Of a stretch of DNA of 64,000 bases, positions 43,018 through 51,144 are shown piece after piece. A model generated the notes under the pieces. The model had not been told where the DNA came from and ran no database searches. It saw nothing but the letters and a program-made list of their open reading frames with translations. The translations under genes were made by a program, and so were the position numbers. The DNA is from Paenibacillus algicola (GTDB lineage: Bacteria; Bacillota; Bacilli; Paenibacillales; Paenibacillaceae), in the NCBI RefSeq assembly GCF_005577435.1, contig NZ_CP040396.1, positions 2,918,501 to 2,982,500 of the forward strand, given 5' to 3'. Position 1 is the stretch's first letter; every line of letters begins with the position of its first letter.

Positions 43018-44106
43018 ATGTCAGTCACAACGAGCTTGCTGTACGAGGCCGAGCGCTTTATCAGGACAAGCTATGCCGAGCTCGGCATAGCTCCTGCAGA
43101 GGCAGAAACCCGAATCCGCGCGATCGAGCTGGAAATCCGGCAGAGCGGTACATATACACATACCGAGGAAGAATTAACACATGGTGCCAAGCTGGCCTGG
43201 CGTAACAGTAACCGCTGCATTGGCAGGCTGTTCTGGGACAGCCTCCGGGTCAGGGACGCCCGGGCTGCCTCTACGCCGGCCCAGGCGGCAGAGCACTTGG
43301 TGGATCATATTTACACCGCCACCAATGGCGGCAAAATTATCCCGACGATTACGATCTTTGCTCCCGAAACGGACGGAGATGAAAGCCTCCGCATCTGGAA
43401 CCATCAACTGATCCGGTATGCCGGCTACGAGCAAGACGGCAGGATGGCCGGTGACCCGGCCTCCCTGGACTTCACGTCCCAGTGCCGCGCACTGGGGTGG
43501 AGAGGACAGGGAAGTGACTACGATGTCCTTCCTCTGGTTATTCAGAAGGGGAATGCCGTCCCGGAATGGTTTCCTCTCCCTCCTGATGCTGTGCTGGAGG
43601 TGGAGCTTGACCATCCCGAGGTGCCGGACTTTCAGCGCCTGGGACTGAAATGGTATGCTGTGCCTATCATCTCCGATATGAGCTTAGAGATTGGCGGCAT
43701 TCGCTATCCGTCAGCACCTTTTAACGGCTGGTACATGGGCACCGAGATCGGGTCAAGAAACCTGGCCGACACATTCCGGTACAATAAGTTGCCCGCCGTC
43801 GCCGCCCATCTGGGTCTGGATACGTCCAGAGACAGCTCCCTGTGGATCGACCGGGCGCTGCTGGAGCTCAATACAGCCGTGTTGTACTCGTTCAAGCGTA
43901 GCGGTGTCAGCATTGTAGATCATCACACTGCCGCTTCACAGTTCCGGCGCTTCGAGGAACGGGAGCAGGATGCGGGAAGATCCGTGACCGGAGATTGGAC
44001 CTGGCTGATCCCTCCCATGTCTCCTGCATCCACTCACATCTTCCACGCTGCTTATAAGAATGAGCTGAAATCTCCGATGTTCCGTTATCAGGAAAGGCCT
44101 TATTAG
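43018..44106 (+). CDS. nos: Bacterial nitric oxide synthase, oxygenase domain only
   Basis: A 362-residue heme protein making NO from L-arginine. The heme-ligand cysteine lies in WRNSNRCIGRLFW (about 60-72), and the arginine-binding Glu in WYMGTEIGSRNLAD. No reductase domain follows, as usual in Bacillales, so it relies on cellular flavodoxin reductases. AGGTGA lies seven bases before ATG. Single gene, flanked by racE and the ytxH-like pair, without functional link. Confidence 0.96.
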   Translation: MSVTTSLLYEAERFIRTSYAELGIAPAEAETRIRAIELEIRQSGTYTHTEEELTHGAKLAWRNSNRCIGRLFWDSLRVRDARAASTPAQAAEHLVDHIYTATNGGKIIPTITIFAPETDGDESLRIWNHQLIRYAGYEQDGRMAGDPASLDFTSQCRALGWRGQGSDYDVLPLVIQKGNAVPEWFPLPPDAVLEVELDHPEVPDFQRLGLKWYAVPIISDMSLEIGGIRYPSAPFNGWYMGTEIGSRNLADTFRYNKLPAVAAHLGLDTSRDSSLWIDRALLELNTAVLYSFKRSGVSIVDHHTAASQFRRFEEREQDAGRSVTGDWTWLIPPMSPASTHIFHAAYKNELKSPMFRYQERPY

Positions 44107-44114
44107 AACAAGAC

Positions 44115-44167
44115 AACAAACGCCCTGCTCGGTTTTGGCTTCAAGCCAAGCCCAAGCAGGGCGTTTA
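44115..44167. terminator. Terminator after nos / after the ytxH-like gene
   Basis: CAAACGCCCTGCT pairs with AGCAGGGCGTTT; an inner stem GGCTTCAAGCC fills the loop. Confidence 0.7.
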
Positions 44168-44192
44168 TGCTATAAGACGCTACGACCATGGT

Positions 44193-44543
44193 TTAACGGT
44201 GCTGCTGTTCTCCTTGAAGCTCTTCATCCTCTTCCTGTTCCCGAAAAGAGGAAATCCGGGCTTCTGCACCGTCAGCCAGCCAGGATTGCTGCTTCTGGCT
44301 CCAGTCCTGCAGCTCGGAGATCATCCCCTGAGCCCGGTCTGTCATCACGCCAATCCAGGAAATGCCCTGTTCGCCCAGCTTTTCAGCGGTTTCCTGCACT
44401 TTATCTCCAGCAAGGCGCGCGCCGTCGGCAAGGCTCTCTCTAAGCTCCCGGCCAGATTTCGGTGTCAGCAGCAGGGCCGTTACAGACCCGGCAATGCTTC
44501 CGATAAGTGCTCCCCACAGCAAACCTTTGCTTTTTTCGTTCAT
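44193..44543 (-). CDS. YtxH-family protein
   Basis: A 116-residue protein. One N-terminal membrane segment (LLWGALIGSIAGSVTALLLTP) with the KSGRELRE turn defines YtxH. A long helical, acidic tail follows. It lies behind the DUF948 gene as in the B. subtilis ytxGH stress operon, so general-stress expression is plausible but no sigma-B promoter was identified. Confidence 0.88.
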   Translation of the reverse strand: MNEKSKGLLWGALIGSIAGSVTALLLTPKSGRELRESLADGARLAGDKVQETAEKLGEQGISWIGVMTDRAQGMISELQDWSQKQQSWLADGAEARISSFREQEEDEELQGEQQHR

Positions 44544-44564
44544 TGTGCATCTCTCCTTTGATCT

Positions 44565-45017
44565 TTACTCAGCCTGCCCGCCGCCGGTCCGGGGAGACCG
44601 TCGATGCCATGCATGCCAGAACGAAACCCCGATGTCCAGCCAGCGAAACAGCTCTCCGAGCTGCTTCTCATTGTCCAGTCGAGCCTGCTCCAAGTGCTGA
44701 GCGGCAGACTGGGCAGCCTTCTGGCTGACTCTGGACACACCAATTACCGCTTCTGAAGCGGAATGGACCGCACCTTTCACCTGGACAACCATGGATTCTG
44801 CTGCAGCCAGCTGCCGCTCTACGTGCCCCAGCGAACGAGATGCCTGTTCCATAACCTGTGACGTCTGCTCTGATAGCGCTGCGTACTGCTCTTCCATGGT
44901 TCTTAGCACAGCTTCCGCTCGAAGCAGCATGTTCCGGATCAGAAACCCTATGGTAATCGCCGCTGCGGCAATGATCCAGATCCCTGCTGCCGCGGCCACA
45001 ATGCCCCACTCCTGCAT
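44565..45017 (-). CDS. DUF948 (YtxG-like) membrane protein
   Basis: A 150-residue protein. One membrane segment (IVAAAAGIWIIAAAAITIGFL) precedes a long coiled coil (about 30-120). The C-terminus ends HRRSPRTGGGQAE. ATG 45017 lies five bases behind GAGGCAGGT; the longer frame is not supported. It forms a pair with the ytxH-like gene 21 bp downstream. Confidence 0.8.
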   Translation of the reverse strand: MQEWGIVAAAAGIWIIAAAAITIGFLIRNMLLRAEAVLRTMEEQYAALSEQTSQVMEQASRSLGHVERQLAAAESMVVQVKGAVHSASEAVIGVSRVSQKAAQSAAQHLEQARLDNEKQLGELFRWLDIGVSFWHAWHRRSPRTGGGQAE

Positions 45018-45112
45018 ACCTGCCTCTCCCCTTCCTTCCGGCTGACCGGGCGAATGCCTAGTCGCATGCTGCATTATAAGCAGCCAGGGCCTGGCCTGAC
45101 ACTGTTTGCACG

Positions 45113-45151
45113 AAAAAAAAGCCCTCCACACGATTCATCGTGTAAAAGGCT
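45113..45151 (-). terminator. Terminator after the DUF86 gene
   Basis: GCC..TTACACGATGAATCGTGTGG..GGC on the minus strand, followed by eight T. Confidence 0.8.
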
Positions 45152-45172
45152 CTATGACGCTTCCTGTGGGCG

Positions 45173-45592
45173 CTACAGCTCCCGCTCTAAATATCCCCTG
45201 ACTTCAGACGCAAAGGTCTCCAGCAGGCCAGGCAGACTCTCTGTCAATGGGTGCAGCGCAAAGCGGTCCCAGTCGTAATACTCCTGAACCAGCGGCCGGC
45301 GCAGCCGGACAAGCTCGATGAAGGCATCATAGACGGGCTTGGACATGACCTTCTCTTCGTGGATGATATCCATAATGTCCTCATAGCTGCTGGCATCGCG
45401 CATAATAAAGCCGTCAATCAGATAGCTGCCGACATCGGTAACGACCTCGATCGCCAAATGGAGCGCACGCTCCTGAATAAACCCGCAGGCCACTGTCGGC
45501 TTCCAGGCAGCAGCAGCCTCCCTCATACCTTCTGCAATATGAGGTATCGCATTCAGACGACGTTCAATTTGATCCTGGTTTACGTAATACAA
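45173..45592 (-). CDS. DUF86 / HepT-like protein (YutE family)
   Basis: A 139-residue helical protein. LAIEVVTDVGSYLIDGFIMR, then DASSYEDIMDIIHEEKV, matches YutE/DUF86. HepT-like proteins are RNases in HepT-MntA modules, but no MntA nucleotidyltransferase is adjacent and the R-x4-6-H motif is not evident, so toxin activity is doubtful. The start is TTG 45592 with a weak AGGCGGTGAT. It follows the Dabb gene by 11 bp. Confidence 0.85.
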   Translation of the reverse strand: MYYVNQDQIERRLNAIPHIAEGMREAAAAWKPTVACGFIQERALHLAIEVVTDVGSYLIDGFIMRDASSYEDIMDIIHEEKVMSKPVYDAFIELVRLRRPLVQEYYDWDRFALHPLTESLPGLLETFASEVRGYLEREL

Positions 45593-45603
45593 GCCATCAC
45601 CGC

Positions 45604-45891
45604 CTAAACTTCGAAATCGACAGCGAGGGTATGATCCTTCACTTCGTTAATATATTGAATCACTTCCTGATGAGCGGGGTGCACCTGATACGCCTGAAGC
45701 TCCTCCAGGGAATCCACTTCCACGATCAAGGCCAGGTCGTAAGAGCGCTCCGAGCGCACAACGTCTGCCCCTGCCTCCAGCGAGCGGAGCTGGGGAATTT
45801 GTCCGTCCATATTTTTGAGCACCTGGACTGTGCGCTCAATGTTCTCAGCAGTCGGTTCTTTCAGCTTGAAAAATACGATGTGTTTAATCAA
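45604..45891 (-). CDS. Dabb-family stress-response protein
   Basis: A 95-residue dimeric alpha/beta-barrel protein. IKHIVFFKLKE, then YDLALIVEVDSLEELQAYQV and HPAHQEV are typical. The start is TTG 45891, eight bases after GGAGG. It is the first gene of a pair with DUF86. Function unknown. Confidence 0.9.
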   Translation of the reverse strand: MIKHIVFFKLKEPTAENIERTVQVLKNMDGQIPQLRSLEAGADVVRSERSYDLALIVEVDSLEELQAYQVHPAHQEVIQYINEVKDHTLAVDFEV

Positions 45892-46084
45892 AAGTCATTC
45901 CTCCGTCACAGGATGATAGGTACTCTTTCTGTTCTATCATACCCTGCCCGGCTCAAAAAAGAAATGAACGGCTTGTGCCGTTTAGACACGTTTTACAGAT
46001 GTAAACCGTACACTGCACCGCCTTTTTAAAGAGCATACAGTATAACTTCACAGCAAGCTGGAAACAAATGATAGAAACAGCCTA

Positions 46085-46114
46085 TTGAAAGTTGGTTGTC
46101 GAATAATGTAGTAT
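46085..46114 (+). promoter_or_regulatory. Likely promoter of the tandem-HTH gene
   Basis: TTGAAA (46085-46090), an 18-base spacer and TAGTAT (46109-46114), 25 bp before ATG. Confidence 0.45.
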
Positions 46115-46139
46115 TGTGGTAAAAAAAGTCGGAGGAATT

Positions 46140-46754
46140 ATGCCTACACAACCACAGCAAGAAAAACACTCCATCGAGGCGTGGTCCCTGATCAACCGTA
46201 AATACCTGGGTAAAGGCGTGCGCGTAAAGCGATTCCGCAGACCTACCCGGTGTCAGATCCGTAACCGTGTCCTGCTTGCCATCCTGATGGCCAATGATAT
46301 CAAGCTCTCCCAGCTGGCAGAGGAGCTCGGCGTTTCTTCACGCAGCGTCAGTGCCTGGGTCTATGAGGGGCGTGTGCCCGGCAAAACCAATCTGGAGAAG
46401 GCTTGCAGCTATCTCGGTTATCCCCGTCATATTTTGTTTCGCGAAGAATTACTGGAAAAGTCACCCTTGATCTGTCAGCCGGAGCCTTCGCGCTTCATGA
46501 AACGGACGTTGACCCGTTCACCCGTCAGCAATCGGATTTTGACTGGCCTGTGCATGGTGCATGACCTCTCGGTCAGTGATGTCAGCCGCTGGATCGGCGT
46601 ACATCCCGGCACATTCCGTAAATGGCTGCATCAGGGAACCCTGCCTTCTCCAGCGTTTCAAGAGAAAGCAGAAGCCTTTTTTCGCATCCCGCGCTCGGTA
46701 CTGTTTGCCGACTGCGCACTTCAAGGAGATCTTCGAACCAAAGCTCAGCCGTAA
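46140..46754 (+). CDS. DNA-binding protein with two tandem HTH domains
   Basis: A basic protein of 204 residues. Two related units are visible: RNRVLLAILMANDIKLSQLA with LGVSSRSVSAWVYEGRVPG (about 45-105), and SNRILTGLCMVHDLSVSDVS with IGVHPGTFRKWLHQGTLPS (about 130-190). Both end in PRHILF/PRSVLF, so the gene arose by internal duplication of an XRE-like HTH. ATG 46140 follows GGAGG by four bases. No ligand domain. Possibly a regulator specific to this group; family not recognised. Confidence 0.75.
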   Translation: MPTQPQQEKHSIEAWSLINRKYLGKGVRVKRFRRPTRCQIRNRVLLAILMANDIKLSQLAEELGVSSRSVSAWVYEGRVPGKTNLEKACSYLGYPRHILFREELLEKSPLICQPEPSRFMKRTLTRSPVSNRILTGLCMVHDLSVSDVSRWIGVHPGTFRKWLHQGTLPSPAFQEKAEAFFRIPRSVLFADCALQGDLRTKAQP

Positions 46755-46763
46755 CGGCAAAAA

Positions 46764-46811
46764 TAGGGACCCTTCTTTAAGATCCTGGATCTTTAGAATG
46801 GTCCCTGTTCT
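46764..46811 (+). terminator. Terminator after the tandem-HTH gene
   Basis: AGGGACC/GGTCCCT, continued by TTCT/AGAA and AAGATCC/GGATCTT, is an extended stem followed by GTTCTT. Confidence 0.7.
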
Positions 46812-46857
46812 TGCAGGGAATACCATCTCCATAGCCTTGGATAAACGGAGGGATAAG

Positions 46858-47046
46858 ATGGATAAGGATATCGGCACGGCGCTGGGACTATTGGGAGGCA
46901 CGACGCTTGGAAGCGGGATCGGCTTTCTAATGGGCTGGCATTCCTATGATCTGATATGGAGTGTAATTTTGGGAGGCTTGCTTGGCATGCTGAGCGGCCT
47001 GGTGACGGCAATACGCTGGCGTGCTGGCAGCAAGACCTCTCCGTGA
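46858..47046 (+). CDS. Small glycine-rich membrane protein, 62 residues
   Basis: Two hydrophobic segments with glycine-zipper character (ALGLLGGTTLGSGIGFLMGW and VILGGLLGMLSGLVTAI). ATG 46858 lies five bases behind GGAGGG, and a terminator follows the stop, so the gene is well supported although short. Family not recognised. Confidence 0.7.
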   Translation: MDKDIGTALGLLGGTTLGSGIGFLMGWHSYDLIWSVILGGLLGMLSGLVTAIRWRAGSKTSP

Positions 47047-47055
47047 ACTGCAGAA

Positions 47056-47091
47056 CGCCGCAGGTGAATTTCTCCCTGCGGCTTCTTTTTT
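47056..47091 (+). terminator. Terminator after the small membrane-protein gene
   Basis: GCCGCAGG/CCTGCGGC with loop, then TTCTTTTTT. Confidence 0.8.
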
Positions 47092-47141
47092 GTTACAATG
47101 TGTACATAATGCACAAAACAGGAGGTGGAGCAGGATTGAAT

Positions 47142-47789
47142 ATGAATCAAAGCCCGGCCGAAGATACATTTGCCAGTGAAAGTATTCTGGTCTGTGTCAG
47201 CTACGGGCCGAGCTCAGAGCGTCTGATCCGCCGCGGAGCCAAGCTCGCGCAGGCCTTTCAGGCGCCACTGACGATCTTGACGGTAGGCGTCCAGGATGAA
47301 GATACGTATCACGAAGAAAGAGATCGGAACATGGCCTTGTGGACATCGCTCGCACAGCAGCTGCAAGCGGAGTTTCTGATTTCGAAGCGTCCCTCGCGGG
47401 ATGCCGCAGAGGTGATCATTGAGACGGCGAGAGAAAGAAAGATTACCCAGATTGTCCTGGGTCAGTCTGTCCGTACGAAATGGGAGGAGTTAACCGAGGA
47501 CTCGATCATGAACGAGATTCTCCGCAGCATTGAGCTGGTGGATATTCATGTTGTCTCGGTCAAGCGACAGGTGGAGCAGCATGAGGATGATTATGAGCCG
47601 GGCACAAAGGCATATCTCGTTCGGGATGGCGATAGCTATGTGCTGCAATTTGAGACGAGTGCAGCGGATGCGATTGAAGGAACCTTTTATCAGAGCGTAT
47701 ACACGGACTTCAATAACGGCATTTTCAAGACGATTCGGGGTCAAGAGGTCATCAAATATCACATTTTCGACGGTGCAGTAACAACATAA
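47142..47789 (+). CDS. Universal stress protein (KdpD-type UspA domain)
   Basis: A protein of 215 residues. The UspA domain (about 10-145) begins SILVCVSYGPSSERLIRRGA and has KITQIVLGQSVRTKWEE with the nucleotide-site Gly, as in the USP part of KdpD kinases. The last 70 residues (about 150-215) form a separate region of unknown type. The start is ATG 47142 (or TTG 47136), behind AGGAGGTGGAGCAGGA. No kinase domain follows, so it is a free USP protein. Confidence 0.85.
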   Translation: MNQSPAEDTFASESILVCVSYGPSSERLIRRGAKLAQAFQAPLTILTVGVQDEDTYHEERDRNMALWTSLAQQLQAEFLISKRPSRDAAEVIIETARERKITQIVLGQSVRTKWEELTEDSIMNEILRSIELVDIHVVSVKRQVEQHEDDYEPGTKAYLVRDGDSYVLQFETSAADAIEGTFYQSVYTDFNNGIFKTIRGQEVIKYHIFDGAVTT

Positions 47790-47867
47790 ACTGTGGATTA
47801 TGCAATCAGGCCGCTAGCCGCGGCCTGACTGCACGCACCGCACCCACTCTAACCCTGAATATTAAGA

Positions 47868-47899
47868 AAAGAGCTGATCCCCAAGGGATCAGCTCTTAT
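47868..47899 (-). terminator. Terminator after tRNA-Leu
   Basis: AAGAGCTGATCCC/GGGATCAGCTCTT hairpin; on the minus strand TTTTC follows. Confidence 0.8.
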
Positions 47900-47907
47900 T
47901 CATAGGA

Positions 47908-47991
<84 letters not shown>

Positions 47992-48084
47992 AAGCATATA
48001 TCTTCGAAGCCTCGAAGATGTCTAGTGAATTCTCGGTTGTCTTGTTCTTTCCGAACCAGTTCCGTTTCAATCACCGTAATTAAG

Positions 48085-48113
48085 AGTATACTCTCGCTTC
48101 AGCAAGATTGCAA
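48085..48113 (-). promoter_or_regulatory. Sigma-A promoter of tRNA-Leu
   Basis: On the minus strand -35 TTGCAA (48108-48113), 17 bases and -10 TATACT (48085-48090), about 95 bp before the tRNA. A hairpin ATCTTCGA/TCGAAGAT lies in the leader. Confidence 0.65.
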
Positions 48114-48142
48114 GCACTTTTTCAAAAAACTTTAAAGACCCT

Positions 48143-49003
48143 TCACGGCCCTACCCGGTTACGATAGCTGCGCGGCGAAACGCCAGTCATTTTCTTGAAG
48201 ACCCGGGAGAAATAAAAGGTATCTTTATATCCTAACGCTTCCCCAGTCTCCTTCACCGTCAGCTCAGTATTCAGTAAAATGCTGCGTGCTTCCGAAATCC
48301 GGAGGCGGTGCAGAAATTCGTTCAGCGGATAGCCCGTATACTCCTGTACGATTCTTCGAAGCGTGGATACTGAAATATGATGCCTTGACGCCATCTCTGC
48401 CGCTTCCTGCCTTACATGGAGAGATTGCGAGATGTCTTGAATAACCTTGAGCGCAAAGCTTTCCCGGGTACTGTCCTCTCCACCGTCGGAATGACAGGCT
48501 AAATCGTACAAAAAGCTTTCCAGCATAAGCACTGCGCGGTCCATATTGCTTGGCGCTCCGCTGTCCATCAGCTTGAAGATCAGCTCCATCCGGTGCATTA
48601 AAGAATCATCAAATACAGTGGCCTTGACCTTCCCGGGGTCCTGCAGCCACTGCTCCAGCCATTCTGTAATGCGGGAGCCTTCTACCGTAAAGTAATATTC
48701 ATCCCAATCTCCGCCCTCCCAAGGCCCGTAATTGAATACTGCGCCCGGGTACAGGCAGAACCAGCTTCCCGCTTCAATCGCCTGCTGCTCCCCCTCATCG
48801 ACCTGATAAAAGCCGGAGCCGCCGGTAATCATGACAAATGCCCAATACGAGAATTGCGCGTTCAGGCGCTGGGGCCTTCTCTTTGGAAGATGTCCGGCGT
48901 TCACCAGGGTCAGAGACTTGATCTTCTGCTTGCTCGCATCCAGCTTGGGGTTAAACAGCCGAATAGGATGTGAACTGATCATATAATCCATGGTTATTGT
49001 CAT
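48143..49003 (-). CDS. AraC-family transcriptional regulator
   Basis: A regulator of about 286 residues. A cupin-type sensing domain (about 30-160; GGSGFYQVDEGE, GSWFCLYPGAVF) precedes two HTH motifs (about 190-285; HISVSTLRRIVQEYTGYPLN and KETGEALGYKDTFYFSRVFK, ending KKMTGVSPRSYR). The start is uncertain (ATG 49003 or 49012 or the frame start at 49024). It is divergent from the sugar-catabolic trio, which it probably controls. Confidence 0.9.
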   Translation of the reverse strand: MTITMDYMISSHPIRLFNPKLDASKQKIKSLTLVNAGHLPKRRPQRLNAQFSYWAFVMITGGSGFYQVDEGEQQAIEAGSWFCLYPGAVFNYGPWEGGDWDEYYFTVEGSRITEWLEQWLQDPGKVKATVFDDSLMHRMELIFKLMDSGAPSNMDRAVLMLESFLYDLACHSDGGEDSTRESFALKVIQDISQSLHVRQEAAEMASRHHISVSTLRRIVQEYTGYPLNEFLHRLRISEARSILLNTELTVKETGEALGYKDTFYFSRVFKKMTGVSPRSYRNRVGP

Positions 49004-49135
49004 CCTGCACATTCTCCCCCTCATACAAACGTGCTAACTTATAGGTGCTTGAATAAATATAACATATTTGATTGCGCCCCTCTATACGGGTGCCCCAAGA
49101 GCAAGCATGAAATATGGAAAGGATGTTAGGTTATT

Positions 49136-50194
49136 ATGAGCACCTTGAACATCGGTTTGATCGGAAGCGGATCCATCTCTGAATCGCATTTAAAGGCTTA
49201 CAGTGCCAACCCGAAGGTCAGGCTTGCCGCCGTATGCGACCTGAATGAACCCAGAGCGCGTGAAAAGGCAGAGAAATATGACATCCCGAACGTGTATAGT
49301 CATTATAAGGAACTGCTCGCAAATTCCGAGGTAGATGCCGTCAGTATTTGTACCTGGAACAATTCACATGCAGAGATTAGTATTGCCGCCCTTCAAGCGG
49401 GCAAGCATGTGCTGTGTGAGAAGCCGCTGTGCAAGACGGTCGAGGAAGCGCTGCAGGTACAGGAGGCGGTACGAGAATCCGGCAAAACGCTGCAGGTCGG
49501 CTATGTTCGCCGCCATGCCTCCAGCATTCATGTCCTGAAGAAGTTTATTGATGAAGACGAGCTTGGAGAAATTTATTTTGCCAAAGCGAGCCTGATTCGC
49601 CGCCTCGGCAACCCCGGCGGCTGGTTCGCCGATCAGGAGCGCTCCGGCGGAGGGCCTTTGATTGATATCGGCGTTCACTGTATCGACCTGTGCTGGTATT
49701 TGATGGGCAAGCCAAAGGTGAAATCGGTCAGCGGCAACACGTATAACCGCCTTGGCAACCGAGCTCATATTCAGAACCTGGATTTTTACAAAGCCGCTGA
49801 TTATGACGCCGCCTTAAACAACGTAGAGGATATGGCGAATGCCCTTATCCGTTTTGAGAACGGGGCCTCTTTGCTGGTCGATGTCAGCTTTACCCTGCAC
49901 GCGCGGGATAACTCTGCGCAGATCAATATTTATGGAGACAAGGGCGGCGCCGAGATTGAGCCGAAGCTCTCTATTGTAACGGAGCGTCACAATACGATTA
50001 TTAATGTAGAGCCGCAGCTTACACATCCGGGCTTCGAATTTCAAGGAGCATTTGACCAGGAAATTTCCCATTTTGTCGATAGCTGTCTCGGCCTGATTCA
50101 AACCAACAGTCCGGTAGAGGACGGCGTGGAAATGATCAAGATCCTGAATGCCGTGTATCAATCGGCTGCCGAGGGCCGTGAAATTCATTTTTAA
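49136..50194 (+). CDS. Gfo/Idh/MocA-family oxidoreductase
   Basis: A 352-residue NAD(P)-dependent sugar or inositol dehydrogenase. The Rossmann part has GLIGSGSISESHLKAY and the catalytic CEKPLCKT motif; the C-terminal domain has DIGVHCIDLCWYLMG. It heads an operon with two TIM-barrel isomerases. The substrate is probably a carbohydrate, which one cannot be told. Confidence 0.93.
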   Translation: MSTLNIGLIGSGSISESHLKAYSANPKVRLAAVCDLNEPRAREKAEKYDIPNVYSHYKELLANSEVDAVSICTWNNSHAEISIAALQAGKHVLCEKPLCKTVEEALQVQEAVRESGKTLQVGYVRRHASSIHVLKKFIDEDELGEIYFAKASLIRRLGNPGGWFADQERSGGGPLIDIGVHCIDLCWYLMGKPKVKSVSGNTYNRLGNRAHIQNLDFYKAADYDAALNNVEDMANALIRFENGASLLVDVSFTLHARDNSAQINIYGDKGGAEIEPKLSIVTERHNTIINVEPQLTHPGFEFQGAFDQEISHFVDSCLGLIQTNSPVEDGVEMIKILNAVYQSAAEGREIHF

Positions 50195-50236
50195 TATGAA
50201 GTTTAACCACTTTATAAGATAAGGAGTGTGACTTGG

Positions 50237-51115
50237 ATGCTGCTAAATAATAAAATCGGAGTCATTGTAGACAGCTTTGGAGTCGGGGTGCGCGAGGGAC
50301 TTGTTAAGGCCCAGCAGGCTGGCGCTGACGGTGTACAGATCTATGCCGTTTCGGGCGAGATGGATCCTGCCAACCTGAGTCCTGCGAAACGCCGCGAGCT
50401 GCGCGAATACATTGACGGGCTTGGCCTTGAAATTTCTGCACTCTGCGGCGATCTCGCCGGGCATGGCTTTCAGGATGCTGCAGCCAATCCGGAGAAGATC
50501 GAGAAATCGAAGCGGATTCTGGATCTGGCCGTGGAGCTGGGCACAAACGTCGTCACCACACATATTGGCATCGTGCCGGAGGATCAGAACGACCGGATCT
50601 ATGATGCTATGCAGCGGTCCTGTGATGAGCTTGGCATCTACGCCAAGAGCATGAATGCCTACTTTGCGATTGAGACTGGGCCGGAGCCCGCAGCGCATCT
50701 GAAAAGCTTCCTCGATCATCTCACTACGAACGGCGTCTCGGTTAATTTCGATCCGGCCAATATGGTCATGGTTACCGGTGACGATCCTGTGGAAGGTGTG
50801 AAGCTGCTGAAGGACTATGTCGTGCATACGCATGTCAAGGACGGCGTGCGGCTGCGTCACATGGACCCCCGCGATGTCTACGGCTTCCTGGGCTACAATG
50901 CTATGGACCATGGAAAAATCGCGGATATGGCTGTCTCCGGGGCCTCATTTAAGGAGCTCCCGCTAGGGGAAGGCAAGGTGGACTTCAAGGCTTACTTCGC
51001 TGCGCTTGATGAGATTGGCTATAAAGGTTATCTGACCATTGAACGGGAAGTTGGCGACAATCCGGAGATGGATATCCAAAAGGCCGTAGCCTTTATTAAA
51101 TCCTTCAAGAATTAA
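50237..51115 (+). CDS. Sugar phosphate isomerase/epimerase (xylose-isomerase-like TIM barrel)
   Basis: A 292-residue AP-endonuclease-2 family protein. EISALCGDLAGHG, ETGPEPAAHLKSFLDHL, VNFDPANMVM and VHTHVKDGVRL supply the metal ligands (Glu, Asp, His). It follows the dehydrogenase by about 40 bp. ATG 50237 is ten bases after AAGGAG; GTG 50228 is too near. Expected to isomerise keto-sugar intermediates. Confidence 0.9.
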   Translation: MLLNNKIGVIVDSFGVGVREGLVKAQQAGADGVQIYAVSGEMDPANLSPAKRRELREYIDGLGLEISALCGDLAGHGFQDAAANPEKIEKSKRILDLAVELGTNVVTTHIGIVPEDQNDRIYDAMQRSCDELGIYAKSMNAYFAIETGPEPAAHLKSFLDHLTTNGVSVNFDPANMVMVTGDDPVEGVKLLKDYVVHTHVKDGVRLRHMDPRDVYGFLGYNAMDHGKIADMAVSGASFKELPLGEGKVDFKAYFAALDEIGYKGYLTIEREVGDNPEMDIQKAVAFIKSFKN

Positions 51116-51144
51116 CCCTTAAATGGCAGAGAGGAGAATACCGC

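Noticed and set aside
45173..45592. HepT toxin of a HepT-MntA toxin-antitoxin pair
   Set aside because: No MntA nucleotidyltransferase gene is adjacent and the catalytic R-x4-6-H motif is not evident; it fits the chromosomal YutE family.
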